From contig JBAVAR010000118.1 in assembly GCA_049585815.1 (NCBI GenBank), forward strand, positions 1 to 14,122: a stretch of DNA of 14,122 nucleotides. The letters run 5' to 3'. The stretch is from DATLSM01 sp049585815 (GTDB lineage: Bacteria > Actinomycetota > Thermoleophilia > Solirubrobacterales > 70-9). A program made the translations under genes and the position numbers. Shown here piece after piece: positions 6,910-13,471 of the stretch. Position 1 is the first letter of the stretch. Each line of letters opens with the position of its first letter. The notes beneath the pieces were generated by a model, which was not told the DNA's origin, searched no databases, and worked only from the letters and a program-made list of their open reading frames with translations.

Positions 6910-6985
6910 GAACGCTCAATCAGGTTATTCATCCGCACGGGCGGCCGGCGATCCTGGCAACTGCGCGAACCCCTACGATCACGGA

Positions 6986-7786
6986 GTGACCAGCGTCGAG
7001 GTGTCCGGCCGCAGCCTCAACTATGTGCGCAGGGGCAGGGGAGAACCGCTGCTGATGATCCAGGGGATGAGCGCCACCCATCTCGCCTGGGGTCATCCCT
7101 TCTCTTCACTGCTGGAGCAAAGTTTTGCTTGCATCGCCTTCGACAACCGGGGAATGGGACGCTCGGGGCCGGCTGGGGAGCAGTTCACGATCACCGATCT
7201 CGCCGGCGATGCACTCGGCCTTCTCGACGCGCTCGAGATCGAGCGCGCGAACGTAGTGGGGATCTCGATGGGTGGGATGGTCGCGCAGGAGCTGGCGCTC
7301 GGAAATCCCGACCGAGTCAGCTCGCTCACATTGGGTGCGACCTACTGCGGCGGCCCGGGATCGCGGCTGATGGACCCGGCCGACCTCGGAGGCCTGGTCA
7401 AGGCAATGGCTTCCGGCGACCGGGGTCAGGTGATCAGGGCGATGTGGGAGCTGAACCTCTCCCCGACCTTTCGCCAGGACGAGAACCGCTTTGGCCCCTT
7501 CGCCGAGATGGCGGAAGCGCTCCCCTCCCGACGCGAGACGATCGGTTTCCAGATGCAGGCCATCACCCACCACGACACCAGCACGCGCCTGGCCGACCTC
7601 AAACCTCCAACCCTGGTCCTGCACGGCACCGAGGATCGCGTGTTGAACGTCGTTAATGGGCGCTTGGTGGCTTCGCGGATTCCGGCGCGACTGGAGCTGC
7701 TTGAGGGGGTTGGTCACATGTTCTGGTGGGAGCGGCCAGAGCACTCGGCAACTTTGGTCCGCGATCACGCGCTGGTGCACGCCTGA
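6986..7786 (+). CDS. Alpha/beta-hydrolase fold protein
   Basis: 266 residues from GTG 6986. Catalytic triad: nucleophile Ser94 in GISMGG, Asp217 in HGTEDRVL and His244 in GVGHMFWWE; the oxyanion-hole segment is IQGMSATHLAWG (25-36). It belongs to the esterase/haloperoxidase-like alpha/beta hydrolases; the substrate is unknown. The frame continues upstream to ATG 6908 and GTG 6902, but ATG 6908 overlaps the divergent ethA start codon. The 26 extra codons have visibly lower third-position GC, and the fold proper begins at TSVEVSGRSLNY. So 6986 is preferred, although GGA directly before it is too close for a good ribosome site. Being head-to-head with the Baeyer-Villiger enzyme, it could hydrolyse the ester made by that enzyme; this is inference from gene order. 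Confidence 0.85.
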   Translation: MTSVEVSGRSLNYVRRGRGEPLLMIQGMSATHLAWGHPFSSLLEQSFACIAFDNRGMGRSGPAGEQFTITDLAGDALGLLDALEIERANVVGISMGGMVAQELALGNPDRVSSLTLGATYCGGPGSRLMDPADLGGLVKAMASGDRGQVIRAMWELNLSPTFRQDENRFGPFAEMAEALPSRRETIGFQMQAITHHDTSTRLADLKPPTLVLHGTEDRVLNVVNGRLVASRIPARLELLEGVGHMFWWERPEHSATLVRDHALVHA

Positions 7787-8119
7787 GCGGGACATCTGGG
7801 CGCAGGCAGCGTCGGGGTGGCTGGGAGCTGAGCGGAGAACCAACTGAGCGGAGAACCAACTGAGCGGAGATCGCGAACGTACCCTGGTGACCGACCTCCT
7901 GGGCCGGTGGCCGCGGTAGCGGCTCGGGCCTTGGCATCAGCAGGAAATTCAAGCGAAAAAGTGAGCCTGACTGGAGCGGCTGGGATTGATCAGAGCGCAA
8001 CCTCCTCGGCTGCCGCGGGCGGCCCAGTCCTCCGTTTAGCGGAGATCCCGAGGCCCCAGGGGGCAGTCCCCGCTCGATATCCGGCCTCCGATGGAGACCC
8101 GAGCAGAGGAAAACTTCGC
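7787..8119. other. Non-coding gap between convergent genes
   Basis: This 333-bp gap separates the hydrolase from the convergent 93-residue gene. Open frames cross it on both strands, but their translations are rich in Pro, Arg and Ser and show no domain, so I call none. It holds a short 16-bp tandem repeat (7829-7870) and a small imperfect hairpin GCCGC-GGTA-GCGGC (7910-7923). I saw no strong terminator. Confidence 0.55.
7829..7870. repeat. 16-bp tandem repeat, 2.6 copies
   Basis: Two exact copies of TGAGCGGAGAACCAAC (7829-7844 and 7845-7860) are followed by the first ten bases of a third (7861-7870). It begins 42 bp after the hydrolase stop and is outside any supported gene. The related string TAGCGGAGATC recurs near 8037. 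No function is evident; slipped-strand duplication is the simplest origin. Confidence 0.85.
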
Positions 8120-8401
8120 TCAGGCGGGCTGGGGCCAAGGTATTTCGTCGGCAGCATCCTGCTCGCTTGGCTCGGGCCATTCGCGGATCTCCCTCAGCTC
8201 AACCTCGGCGTCGCGCTCGGAGCGGAAGGGGGGATTCTTGGCGATAGCCACCCTGTCCCGAGGCACAATCGCGAACCCTTCGACCGGTTCTTCGGCAAGC
8301 GGGCCGGTGCTCTCGCTCCAATCGACCTCCTCGGCGGCAACGACCTGACCCTCGCGCTGAAGGATCCTGACCTGCTTTGCGTCATAGACATACCTGGGCA
8401 T
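8120..8401 (-). CDS. Hypothetical acidic 93-residue protein
   Basis: I do not recognise this protein. It is acidic, begins MPRYVYDAKQVRILQREGQ, and contains many Glu-Val/Ile pairs (AAEEVDWSES, EVELREIREWPEPSE), suggesting short strands with no membrane segment or signal peptide. Coding support is good: the start ATG 8401 is preceded by AGGAGGTGAGGTGA, a very strong ribosome site that is itself the last codons and stop of the DJ-1/PfpI gene, only 3 bp away. Tight coupling means the two proteins are made together, probably from the SigB-type promoter at 9034-9058. A small stress protein is a reasonable guess, no more. Confidence 0.72.
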   Translation of the reverse strand: MPRYVYDAKQVRILQREGQVVAAEEVDWSESTGPLAEEPVEGFAIVPRDRVAIAKNPPFRSERDAEVELREIREWPEPSEQDAADEIPWPQPA

Positions 8402-8404
8402 CTT

Positions 8405-8992
8405 TCACCTCACCTCCTGAAGATTTTTACGCCCGCCCGTGCTGGCCCCGGCGGCGGCAAACTCCTTGACGATCATCGCGCTGAAGGCCTCTAGGTCAGC
8501 TGGTTTGCGGCTCGAGATCAATCGGCGGTCGACCCGGACCTCCTCGTCCACCCACCTGGCACCCGCGTTTCGCAGGTCGGTCTGCAAACTCGGCCAGGAG
8601 GTCAGCGTGCGTCCACTCACCACTCCCGCCTCGATCAGGATCCAGGGCCCGTGGCAGATCACCCCGATCGGATTGCCCGTTTCGAAGTAGGCGTGGGTGA
8701 ACTCAACCGCATCCTCCTCGGTCCGCAGCCGGTCAGAGTTGGCGACGCCGCCGGGGATGACCAGACCGTCGTAATCACCCGCATCGGCTTTGGCCACCGT
8801 CGCGGTGGGAGAAAAGCTGTCGCCCCGCTCGAGCTGGTTGAAGGCTTCGATTCTGCGGTCCTCTGGGGCGAGCAGATCGACCTGGGCACCGGCTCTGCCG
8901 AGCGCCAGCAGCGGCTCGGTCAGCTCGACCTGCTCGACTCCCTCGTTCGCGACGAGGAAAGCGATTCGCTTGCCCTGCAGTTGATCGGACAT
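8405..8992 (-). CDS. DJ-1/PfpI family protein (YhbO-like, type 1 glutamine amidotransferase fold)
   Basis: 195 residues. The nucleophile elbow is VICHGP with Cys113 and the neighbouring His114; a conserved Glu lies in GVEQVELTEP (about residue 20); GLVIPGG (76-82) and TSWPSLQTDLRNAGARWVDEEV (about 130-152) match the PfpI/YhbO branch of the DJ-1 superfamily. Proteins of this branch are linked to general stress protection; both protease and glyoxal/protein-deglycase activities have been reported and are debated. Start ATG 8992 has GGGAG five bases upstream. A SigB-type promoter lies 42-66 bp upstream in the gap after the phosphatase gene, so the gene probably belongs to the stress regulon. The unknown 93-residue gene follows after 3 bp. 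Confidence 0.9.
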   Translation of the reverse strand: MSDQLQGKRIAFLVANEGVEQVELTEPLLALGRAGAQVDLLAPEDRRIEAFNQLERGDSFSPTATVAKADAGDYDGLVIPGGVANSDRLRTEEDAVEFTHAYFETGNPIGVICHGPWILIEAGVVSGRTLTSWPSLQTDLRNAGARWVDEEVRVDRRLISSRKPADLEAFSAMIVKEFAAAGASTGGRKNLQEVR

Positions 8993-9033
8993 TGAGGCTC
9001 CCGTTGGCGTCGGTTGTTAGCTGTCGCCCCTCA

Positions 9034-9058
9034 CTACCCGCCTGCGCTCGGATTGAAC
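9034..9058 (-). promoter_or_regulatory. SigB/SigF-type promoter for the DJ-1/PfpI operon
   Basis: Read on the minus strand: GTTC (9058-9055), 15 bp, GGGTAG (9039-9034). The -35 differs from GTTT by one base; bases 1-5 of the -10 match GGGTAT. It lies wholly in the 89-bp gap between the phosphatase and DJ-1/PfpI genes and would start transcription near 9027, leaving a leader of about 35 nt. Confidence 0.62.
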
Positions 9059-9081
9059 CTCCTGGCCGAACCTTCGCAAGC

Positions 9082-10788
9082 TCAGGCGGGCGCCGGTCTG
9101 ACGGCGAGGATCACGATGTCATCACGGAGACTGCCCCCGCTGCGGGCAAGAGCATCTGCCCGCAGGCGCTCGGTGAGCTCTGCCAGACCGACCCCGGACA
9201 GAGCATGCGCCAGCTCGCCCAGGGCCTCCGGGGAGCGATGACTCTCGAGGGGGCCGGCCTCGTGCCAACCATCGGTGCATAAGACCAGGGTCTCGCCGGC
9301 GCCGATCAGCGCCTGGTGGCACTGGAGGGAAGCATCGGGCCAGGCTCCAAGCACCGAACCACCGCCGAGCGGCACCGGTCCATCTCGTGAGGCATGGATG
9401 GCGGGTGGATGGCCGGCGCAGGCGAGGGTCAGGGCCCAGCCCCCCTCGGCCGGGCGCATTCGCATCAGCATTGCGGTCGCGAAATCGTTCAGGCTGCTCC
9501 CCTCGAGCAGCAGCTCGTTCACCCTGCGCAGCACCTCCACGGGTTCCTCAACCTCCCGGGTGAGCCCGCGCACCGAGTGGCGCACGGCGACCGAGACCCC
9601 GGCGGCCGCGCTTCCCTTGCCCGCGACGTCGCCGATCAGGATCCAGCAGCCGTCCTCGGTGGGCAGCACGTCATAGAGGTCCCCGCCGATCTCGATCCCC
9701 TCCCCCGCGGCCTCAAACACAACCGAAATCTCGAGCCCCGACACCGCCGGTGGCCGTGGCGGGCGCAGACCGCGCTGCAGATTCTCAGCGATCAGGTCCC
9801 GCTCGCGGTAAAGCCTCGCGTTGTCGAGCGCCATCGCCGCCCGGTCGGCCAGCTCGGTGAGGAAATCGAGGTCGGCGGAGTCATACCTCAGATCCTGGCG
9901 GGCATGCAGAAAAGAGAGGGCACCGAGCGTGTGACCGCGCGCCATGAGGGCGACAACCGCCGCCGAGTTGTAGCCGGCATCGTCCATCAGGTGGCGGTGC
10001 TCATCACTTTGGGCTACCTGGTCGACAACGTCGGGTGCCTTCAGGTCCCGCCAGACCATCGGGCGCCCCTCGCGTAGCACCTGTGCAACCGGATGCTCAC
10101 CGTCGGGGTCAAGCGGTGAGCGCCTGCGGATCTGCTCCAACCTGCGCGCGGCCTGCGGGTCCGCTCCGGCCACCACGCTGTCGCCGAGCCACCCGTCCTT
10201 GCGCATGAAATCGATCACGCAGAGCTCCGCGAGGTCGGGAACGGCCGTGTCGACAATCGTCCGCGCGGTCTCGGACGGATCAAGTGAGGAGTCGAGGTCC
10301 CTGCTGGCGACAAGGAGGAACTCCTGCGCCCGGCGACGACGCTTTTCAGCGGTGATGTCACGGGCTATCACCGAAGCGCCGACGATTCCAAGACCGGGAT
10401 ATTCGATCGGGGAGACGGTGAGGGAAACATCGATCCGCGCCCCGTCCTTGCGGATCCGCTCGGTCTCAAAGGTATCGATGCGCTCGCCGCGACCGATGCG
10501 ATCGAGGATCTCCCGCTCCTCGTTTTTGCGGTCCCTGGGAATCAGGAAGGAGATGTGGGTGCCCACCGCCTCCTCATGGTCATAGCCATAGAGGCGTTCG
10601 GCGGCAGGGTTCCACGAGGTCACCATGCCTTGCAGGTCCTTGCTGAGAACGGCGTCCTGGGTTCCCTGCACGACCTCGGCGAGGTGGAGGTGAACCCGCT
10701 CAACGGCATCGATCCCCTGCTCTGCGCCCTCCTTGGGCCGCGCCCTCCCACGGCCAATCCGTCTCCCGATCCCCCCGAACCGATTCAT
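9082..10788 (-). CDS. PAS-GAF-SpoIIE (PP2C-type) serine phosphatase, RsbP/RsbU-like
   Basis: 568 residues. Domains in order: a PAS domain (about 33-147, with VTSWNPAAERLYGYDHEEAVG and RDITAEKRR), a GAF domain (about 155-328), and a SpoIIE phosphatase (about 350-565). Metal-binding residues are in place: EIGGDLYDV (367-374), IGDVAGKG (385-392), LCTDGWHEA and RDDIVILAV. Such enzymes sense a signal through PAS/GAF and dephosphorylate a STAS antagonist, which then frees the sigma factor from its kinase. The STAS protein at 12782-13138 is the obvious substrate. The gene is cytoplasmic with no membrane helix, and divergent from the sigma factor gene (139-bp gap). Start ATG 10788 has only a weak GAG four bases upstream. 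DJ-1/PfpI follows 89 bp downstream under its own promoter. Confidence 0.92.
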   Translation of the reverse strand: MNRFGGIGRRIGRGRARPKEGAEQGIDAVERVHLHLAEVVQGTQDAVLSKDLQGMVTSWNPAAERLYGYDHEEAVGTHISFLIPRDRKNEEREILDRIGRGERIDTFETERIRKDGARIDVSLTVSPIEYPGLGIVGASVIARDITAEKRRRRAQEFLLVASRDLDSSLDPSETARTIVDTAVPDLAELCVIDFMRKDGWLGDSVVAGADPQAARRLEQIRRRSPLDPDGEHPVAQVLREGRPMVWRDLKAPDVVDQVAQSDEHRHLMDDAGYNSAAVVALMARGHTLGALSFLHARQDLRYDSADLDFLTELADRAAMALDNARLYRERDLIAENLQRGLRPPRPPAVSGLEISVVFEAAGEGIEIGGDLYDVLPTEDGCWILIGDVAGKGSAAAGVSVAVRHSVRGLTREVEEPVEVLRRVNELLLEGSSLNDFATAMLMRMRPAEGGWALTLACAGHPPAIHASRDGPVPLGGGSVLGAWPDASLQCHQALIGAGETLVLCTDGWHEAGPLESHRSPEALGELAHALSGVGLAELTERLRADALARSGGSLRDDIVILAVRPAPA

Positions 10789-10836
10789 CAGCTCAGCTTA
10801 GTTAGGCCCGCTGCTAACCGATCCGGCGCGGCTCAC

Positions 10837-10861
10837 GTTTCTATCTTGTTAGCCTGGGTAG
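10837..10861 (+). promoter_or_regulatory. SigB/SigF-type promoter of the stress sigma factor gene (autoregulatory)
   Basis: GTTT (10837-10840), 15 bp, GGGTAG (10856-10861). This fits the SigB/SigF form GTTT-N(14-17)-GGGTAT except the last base. Transcription would begin near 10868, about 60 nt before the sigma factor ATG. A copy of GTTAGC lies in the spacer, and an inverted pair GTTAG/CTAAC (10801-10818) is nearby. Positive feedback of the sigma factor on its own gene is inferred. Confidence 0.72.
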
Positions 10862-10927
10862 CGGACCCCGGCAGGGCCAGAGCGATGAGATTGGGCGAGC
10901 GACGATAGGGTCGCGGATGGGGGTGGC

Positions 10928-11752
10928 ATGGCCGCAAAGCGCCAAGACCAAGCGCAAGGTGAAATGCCCGGATCGGGGATGCCGGGACCAGCCGAGAAAC
11001 TGGCCACTGAGGATCGTCTGTGGTCGCGTTTTGTCGAGCATCATGAGCCGGCGGTGCGCGAGGAGCTGGTCCGTCGCTATCTGCCGTTCGCCAATAGCCT
11101 GACCCAACGCTACCGGGGGGTGAACGAGTCCTTCGACGATCTGCAACAGGTAGCGAACCTCGCTCTGGTCAAAGCGATCGATCGCTTTGAGCCCGCCCGC
11201 GGCACCCCGTTCACAGCCTTCGCCTCCCCCACGATCCTCGGCGAGCTGAAGCGACACTTTCGCGACCGGGTCTGGACGGTCCGCGTTCCACGCGGCCTGC
11301 ACGATCGGATGGGAGAAGTCGAGACCGCGATCGGCGAGCTGACCGAGGAACTACAGCGCTCGCCATCTGTCGGCGAGATCGCCGAGCGTCTTGAGATCGA
11401 GCAGACCGACGTCCTGGAGGCGATGGAAGCCGGTCACAACCGCCGTACCCTCTCGCTGGATCGCCCGCAAGGGGCCGGCGAAGATGAGGCCCCAGCCTCT
11501 GAGACCATCGGTGAAGTGGATCGGGGATTCGAGCTGGTGGAGGGCAGGGCGGTGCTCGCGGCGGCGATTCCCGAGCTCGAGGAGCGGGAGCTCCTCGTGC
11601 TGCGGCTGCGTTTCGTCGAGGACATGACCCAGTCCCAGATAGCCGAGCGGATCGGTCACTCCCAGATGCACGTATCGCGAATCCTGCGCCGTGCCCTGCA
11701 TCGCATCCGTGAGCAGGTCGAAAAGGCGGAGGAGTCCGAAGCAGAGGACTAA
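10928..11752 (+). CDS. SigB/SigF/SigG-type (group 3) stress RNA polymerase sigma factor
   Basis: 274 residues with regions 2, 3 and 4. Region 2: RYLPFANSLTQRYRGVNESFDDLQQVANLALVKAIDRFEP (about 50-89), ending in the hallmark FASPTILGELKRHFRDR (98-114) and VRVPRG, typical of the SigB/F/G group. Region 3 is about 125-180. Region 4 has the helix-turn-helix MTQSQIAERIGHSQMHVSRILRRALHRIR (233-261). Factors of this group direct general stress or developmental genes and are held inactive by an RsbW/SpoIIAB kinase. ATG 10928 has the G-rich GGGGGTGG just before it; the first 25 residues (Gln, Gly and Pro rich) are variable and could be leader. The gene has its own SigB-type promoter and ends 7 bp from the convergent kinase gene, an arrangement unlike the usual antagonist-kinase-sigma operon. 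I cannot decide between the names sigB and sigF. Confidence 0.94.
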   Translation: MAAKRQDQAQGEMPGSGMPGPAEKLATEDRLWSRFVEHHEPAVREELVRRYLPFANSLTQRYRGVNESFDDLQQVANLALVKAIDRFEPARGTPFTAFASPTILGELKRHFRDRVWTVRVPRGLHDRMGEVETAIGELTEELQRSPSVGEIAERLEIEQTDVLEAMEAGHNRRTLSLDRPQGAGEDEAPASETIGEVDRGFELVEGRAVLAAAIPELEERELLVLRLRFVEDMTQSQIAERIGHSQMHVSRILRRALHRIREQVEKAEESEAED

Positions 11753-11759
11753 ATCGCGG

Positions 11760-12578
11760 TTACCCCTCGAGGGCGGCAAAGCGCAGCCGCAGGTACTCGC
11801 CCCCCTCGTCCTCCTCGACCCGAATTTCGTCCACCAGCGACTCCAGCGAGCCGCCGATCACAGGCAGAGCGAGCCCCTCGCGGAGCGCCTTCCCTTTTCC
11901 CGGGGGAACCGGCCCAACCCGCAGATCGATCCCCCTATCGTCGTCGCTGAGGCTGAAACAGCTCTGTCCGTCGGGAAACGCGTCGGGTGCCTCTGCCGCG
12001 AGGGCGTCCGTGACCAGGTAGGCGTCGCTGAGCCGCTCCACGGCGATCCGGTGGCGAGCGGCGAGTGCCCCTACGGTTCGCGCAAGGACGGGGGCGATCA
12101 ACTCCCGATCGCCAATTCTCAAGTCGGCGGCCGCGGAAACGGCGCCGCCGCCATCGACGGGAGGCTTCCCCCCTCCATCTGCGCCGAGCGGCAGGCGCAT
12201 CGTGATCTTCGTCCCCTGCTCCAGCCCACCCGAGATCTCAAAGCTGCTCGAGAGAGCCGCGATCAACGTCAACCCGATCCGCAGGCTGGGTCGCTCGGAG
12301 TCGGGGTGAGGTCGGATCCCCCCTCCGAAATCGCGGACCACGACACTCAACTCCTGTCCCTCAGAAAAAGCCTGGACCTCCAGTGGCCCTGGGAGGTCCT
12401 CGTAAGCATGGACGACCACGTTCATGCAAGCCTCGGTGACGATCGTCTTCAGATCGCCGATTCGCGGTTCCTCCATGCCGAGCTCTTCGGCCAGACCGGC
12501 AACGGCGTGGCGCACGACGGCCACATTCTCCGATCGGGCGGGAATGGTTATCGATAGGCCTGTGTGATCGTCACTCAT
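11760..12578 (-). CDS. RsbW/SpoIIAB-like anti-sigma kinase with degenerate second HATPase-like half
   Basis: 272 residues. Residues 8-131 are a complete HATPase_c_2 domain: N-box TEACMNVVVHAY (48-59) with Glu49 and Asn53, G1 box VRDFGGG (81-87), and a glycine-containing lid region SLRIGLTLIAAL (98-109). After a Gly-rich linker (132-146), residues 155-270 echo the same order of elements: ERLSDAYLVTDALAAEA (181-197) mirrors RIGDLKTIVTEACMN, SCFSLSDDDRGIDLRV mirrors the strand before G1, and the end EYLRLRF mirrors TKITMRL. The catalytic Asn and the glycines of G1 are gone. The first half should phosphorylate the STAS antagonist and bind the sigma factor; the second may be a regulatory or dimer-like module. 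Start ATG 12578 has GGGGAG just upstream. It has its own SigB-type promoter (12656-12680) and converges on the sigma gene. Confidence 0.87.
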   Translation of the reverse strand: MSDDHTGLSITIPARSENVAVVRHAVAGLAEELGMEEPRIGDLKTIVTEACMNVVVHAYEDLPGPLEVQAFSEGQELSVVVRDFGGGIRPHPDSERPSLRIGLTLIAALSSSFEISGGLEQGTKITMRLPLGADGGGKPPVDGGGAVSAAADLRIGDRELIAPVLARTVGALAARHRIAVERLSDAYLVTDALAAEAPDAFPDGQSCFSLSDDDRGIDLRVGPVPPGKGKALREGLALPVIGGSLESLVDEIRVEEDEGGEYLRLRFAALEG

Positions 12579-12655
12579 TGGCTCCCCTCATCGCCGCCCG
12601 GATGAGGCATAGGGGATTCGCGAGGTAGGCAGTATCTCGCGCAGGATGGTTTCCA

Positions 12656-12680
12656 TTACCCGGTGTTCGGGCGCGAAAAC
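12656..12680 (-). promoter_or_regulatory. SigB/SigF-type promoter of the anti-sigma kinase gene
   Basis: On the minus strand: GTTT (12680-12677), 15 bp, GGGTAA (12661-12656). Five of six -10 bases match GGGTAT. It lies in the 203-bp gap between the STAS and kinase genes, with a start expected near 12649 and a leader of about 70 nt. Its spacer forms one arm of a 10-bp inverted repeat (12665-12674 with 12702-12711), so access to the promoter may be modulated. Confidence 0.68.
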
Positions 12681-12711
12681 ACCTTGGCATTTTGAGGCTT
12701 GGCGCCCGAAC
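12665..12711. repeat. 10-bp inverted repeat around the -35 of the kinase promoter
   Basis: Arms GTTCGGGCGC (12665-12674) and GCGCCCGAAC (12702-12711) are exact reverse complements separated by 27 bp. The GTTT box of the kinase promoter lies in the loop, and its spacer is the left arm. It could be an operator, or the 3' hairpin of the STAS transcript, which is read in the same direction. A 12-bp perfect palindrome GCGAGGCCTCGC (12716-12727) lies just beside it. Confidence 0.55.
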
Positions 12712-12781
12712 CGCTGCGAGGCCTCGCGCGAACCCCGAGATTGGCGGAAATAGGCCGGCTCCCGCGAGTCGCGGAAACCGG

Positions 12782-13138
12782 TCAGCTGCGCAGCCCGGCG
12801 ATCGCGTCCTGGCGTGAGTCATGCAGGGGAATCGAGTCACCCAAGCCAGTGACGTCGAAGAGTCGCCGCACCTGGTCGTTGACGCAGCACAGGGCGAAGC
12901 CCCCGCCATGAGCCGTGCTCTCATCGTTGTTCAGCCGTTGCGCGGCGCGAACGATCAGGGCGATCCCGGTCGAGTCGATGAATTCGCACTCCGACAGGTC
13001 GATGAGAAGCGCGCTGGCATCGACTTCAAGCGCCTCGGCGAGCCGCGGGGCGGTGTCGAGGTCGAGCTCCCCGCTCACCGTGATAACCCGCACCTCTTGC
13101 TCGACCTCGCTTTGCACCTCGAATGGCAAAGGGCTCAT
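12782..13138 (-). CDS. STAS-domain anti-sigma factor antagonist (RsbV/SpoIIAA-like)
   Basis: 118 residues, the usual size of this family. The STAS fold shows VRVITVSGELDLDTAPRLAEAL (16-37), the core strand ALLIDLSECEFIDSTGIALIV (43-63) and VRRLFDVTGL. The phosphorylatable serine is Ser56 in DSTG. In its dephosphorylated form such a protein binds the RsbW-type kinase and releases the sigma factor; the kinase phosphorylates it and the SpoIIE phosphatase (9082-10788) would reset it. Start ATG 13138 has a G-rich but not classical ribosome site. It is followed, in the same direction, by the kinase gene after 203 bp with a separate promoter, unlike the tightly overlapping rsbV-rsbW pairs of Bacillus. 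Confidence 0.92.
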   Translation of the reverse strand: MSPLPFEVQSEVEQEVRVITVSGELDLDTAPRLAEALEVDASALLIDLSECEFIDSTGIALIVRAAQRLNNDESTAHGGGFALCCVNDQVRRLFDVTGLGDSIPLHDSRQDAIAGLRS

Positions 13139-13188
13139 CCACGCCCCCCCGTTCGGTCAAAACCAGCCGACCCAATCGCTGAACCTGT

Positions 13189-13227
13189 CATCAGCTGATG
13201 CTACCCGAGGAGGCTGGGGGCCGAAGC
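13189..13227 (-). promoter_or_regulatory. Possible SigB/SigF-type promoter and palindrome before the STAS gene
   Basis: On the minus strand: GCTT (13227-13224), 17 bp, GGGTAG (13206-13201). The -10 is identical to those before the sigma factor and DJ-1/PfpI genes, but the -35 has one mismatch and the spacer is 2 bp longer. A perfect 12-bp palindrome CATCAGCTGATG (13189-13200) abuts the -10 and covers the expected transcription start, as an operator would. Confidence 0.4.
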
Positions 13228-13312
13228 TCGCCAGGCCTGATTGACGCCCGCCTGCCTCGGCCCAATTGCGGCAAATCGGCGAATCCCCGCTTGCCCTATC
13301 TGGCTTGCCTGA

Positions 13313-13462
13313 TTAAGGGCGTATGCGCCCCGCCCGCCTTGAGCTGACCATTGGCCAGAGCAACAACACCAGCCCGATCACAATGCAGACGATCCCCAAC
13401 CCGTAGTTCACAAGGATGGCCAAAACGATCCCGATCACGATGAGAAATAGCGATAGTTGCAT
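13313..13462 (-). CDS. Small two-helix membrane protein, 49 residues
   Basis: A short gene starting at ATG 13462 and ending at TAA 13315-13313. The 49-residue product is almost entirely hydrophobic: helix 1 LSLFLIVIGIVLAILV (3-18), a short NYG turn, helix 2 GIVCIVIGLVLLLWPMV (23-39), then the basic tail SSRRAGRIRP, which by the positive-inside rule is cytoplasmic. It resembles the small hydrophobic actinobacterial proteins of the DUF6131 kind in layout, but I do not claim membership. Support for being real: a strict two-helix pattern, a GAGAGG ribosome-like site just upstream, and an exact SigB-type promoter (13472-13496). That promoter's start point would fall about 3 nt before the ATG, so the mRNA from it would be nearly leaderless. 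Probably a stress-induced membrane peptide. Confidence 0.68.
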   Translation of the reverse strand: MQLSLFLIVIGIVLAILVNYGLGIVCIVIGLVLLLWPMVSSRRAGRIRP

Positions 13463-13471
13463 AGCGCCTCT

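Noticed and set aside
7653..8180. Minus-strand open frame crossing the 7787-8119 gap
   Set aside because: Low-complexity Arg/Pro/Ser translation, no domain, and it overlaps the end of the hydrolase gene.
7907..8494. Plus-strand open frame of 195 codons
   Set aside because: It covers the 93-residue gene and part of DJ-1/PfpI in antisense; those have better start sites and family support.
10841..11302. Minus-strand open frame across the sigma factor
   Set aside because: Antisense to a clear sigma region 2; no recognisable domain.
11691..12557. Plus-strand open frame of 288 codons
   Set aside because: It is antisense to the anti-sigma kinase, whose N-box and G1 box are clear.
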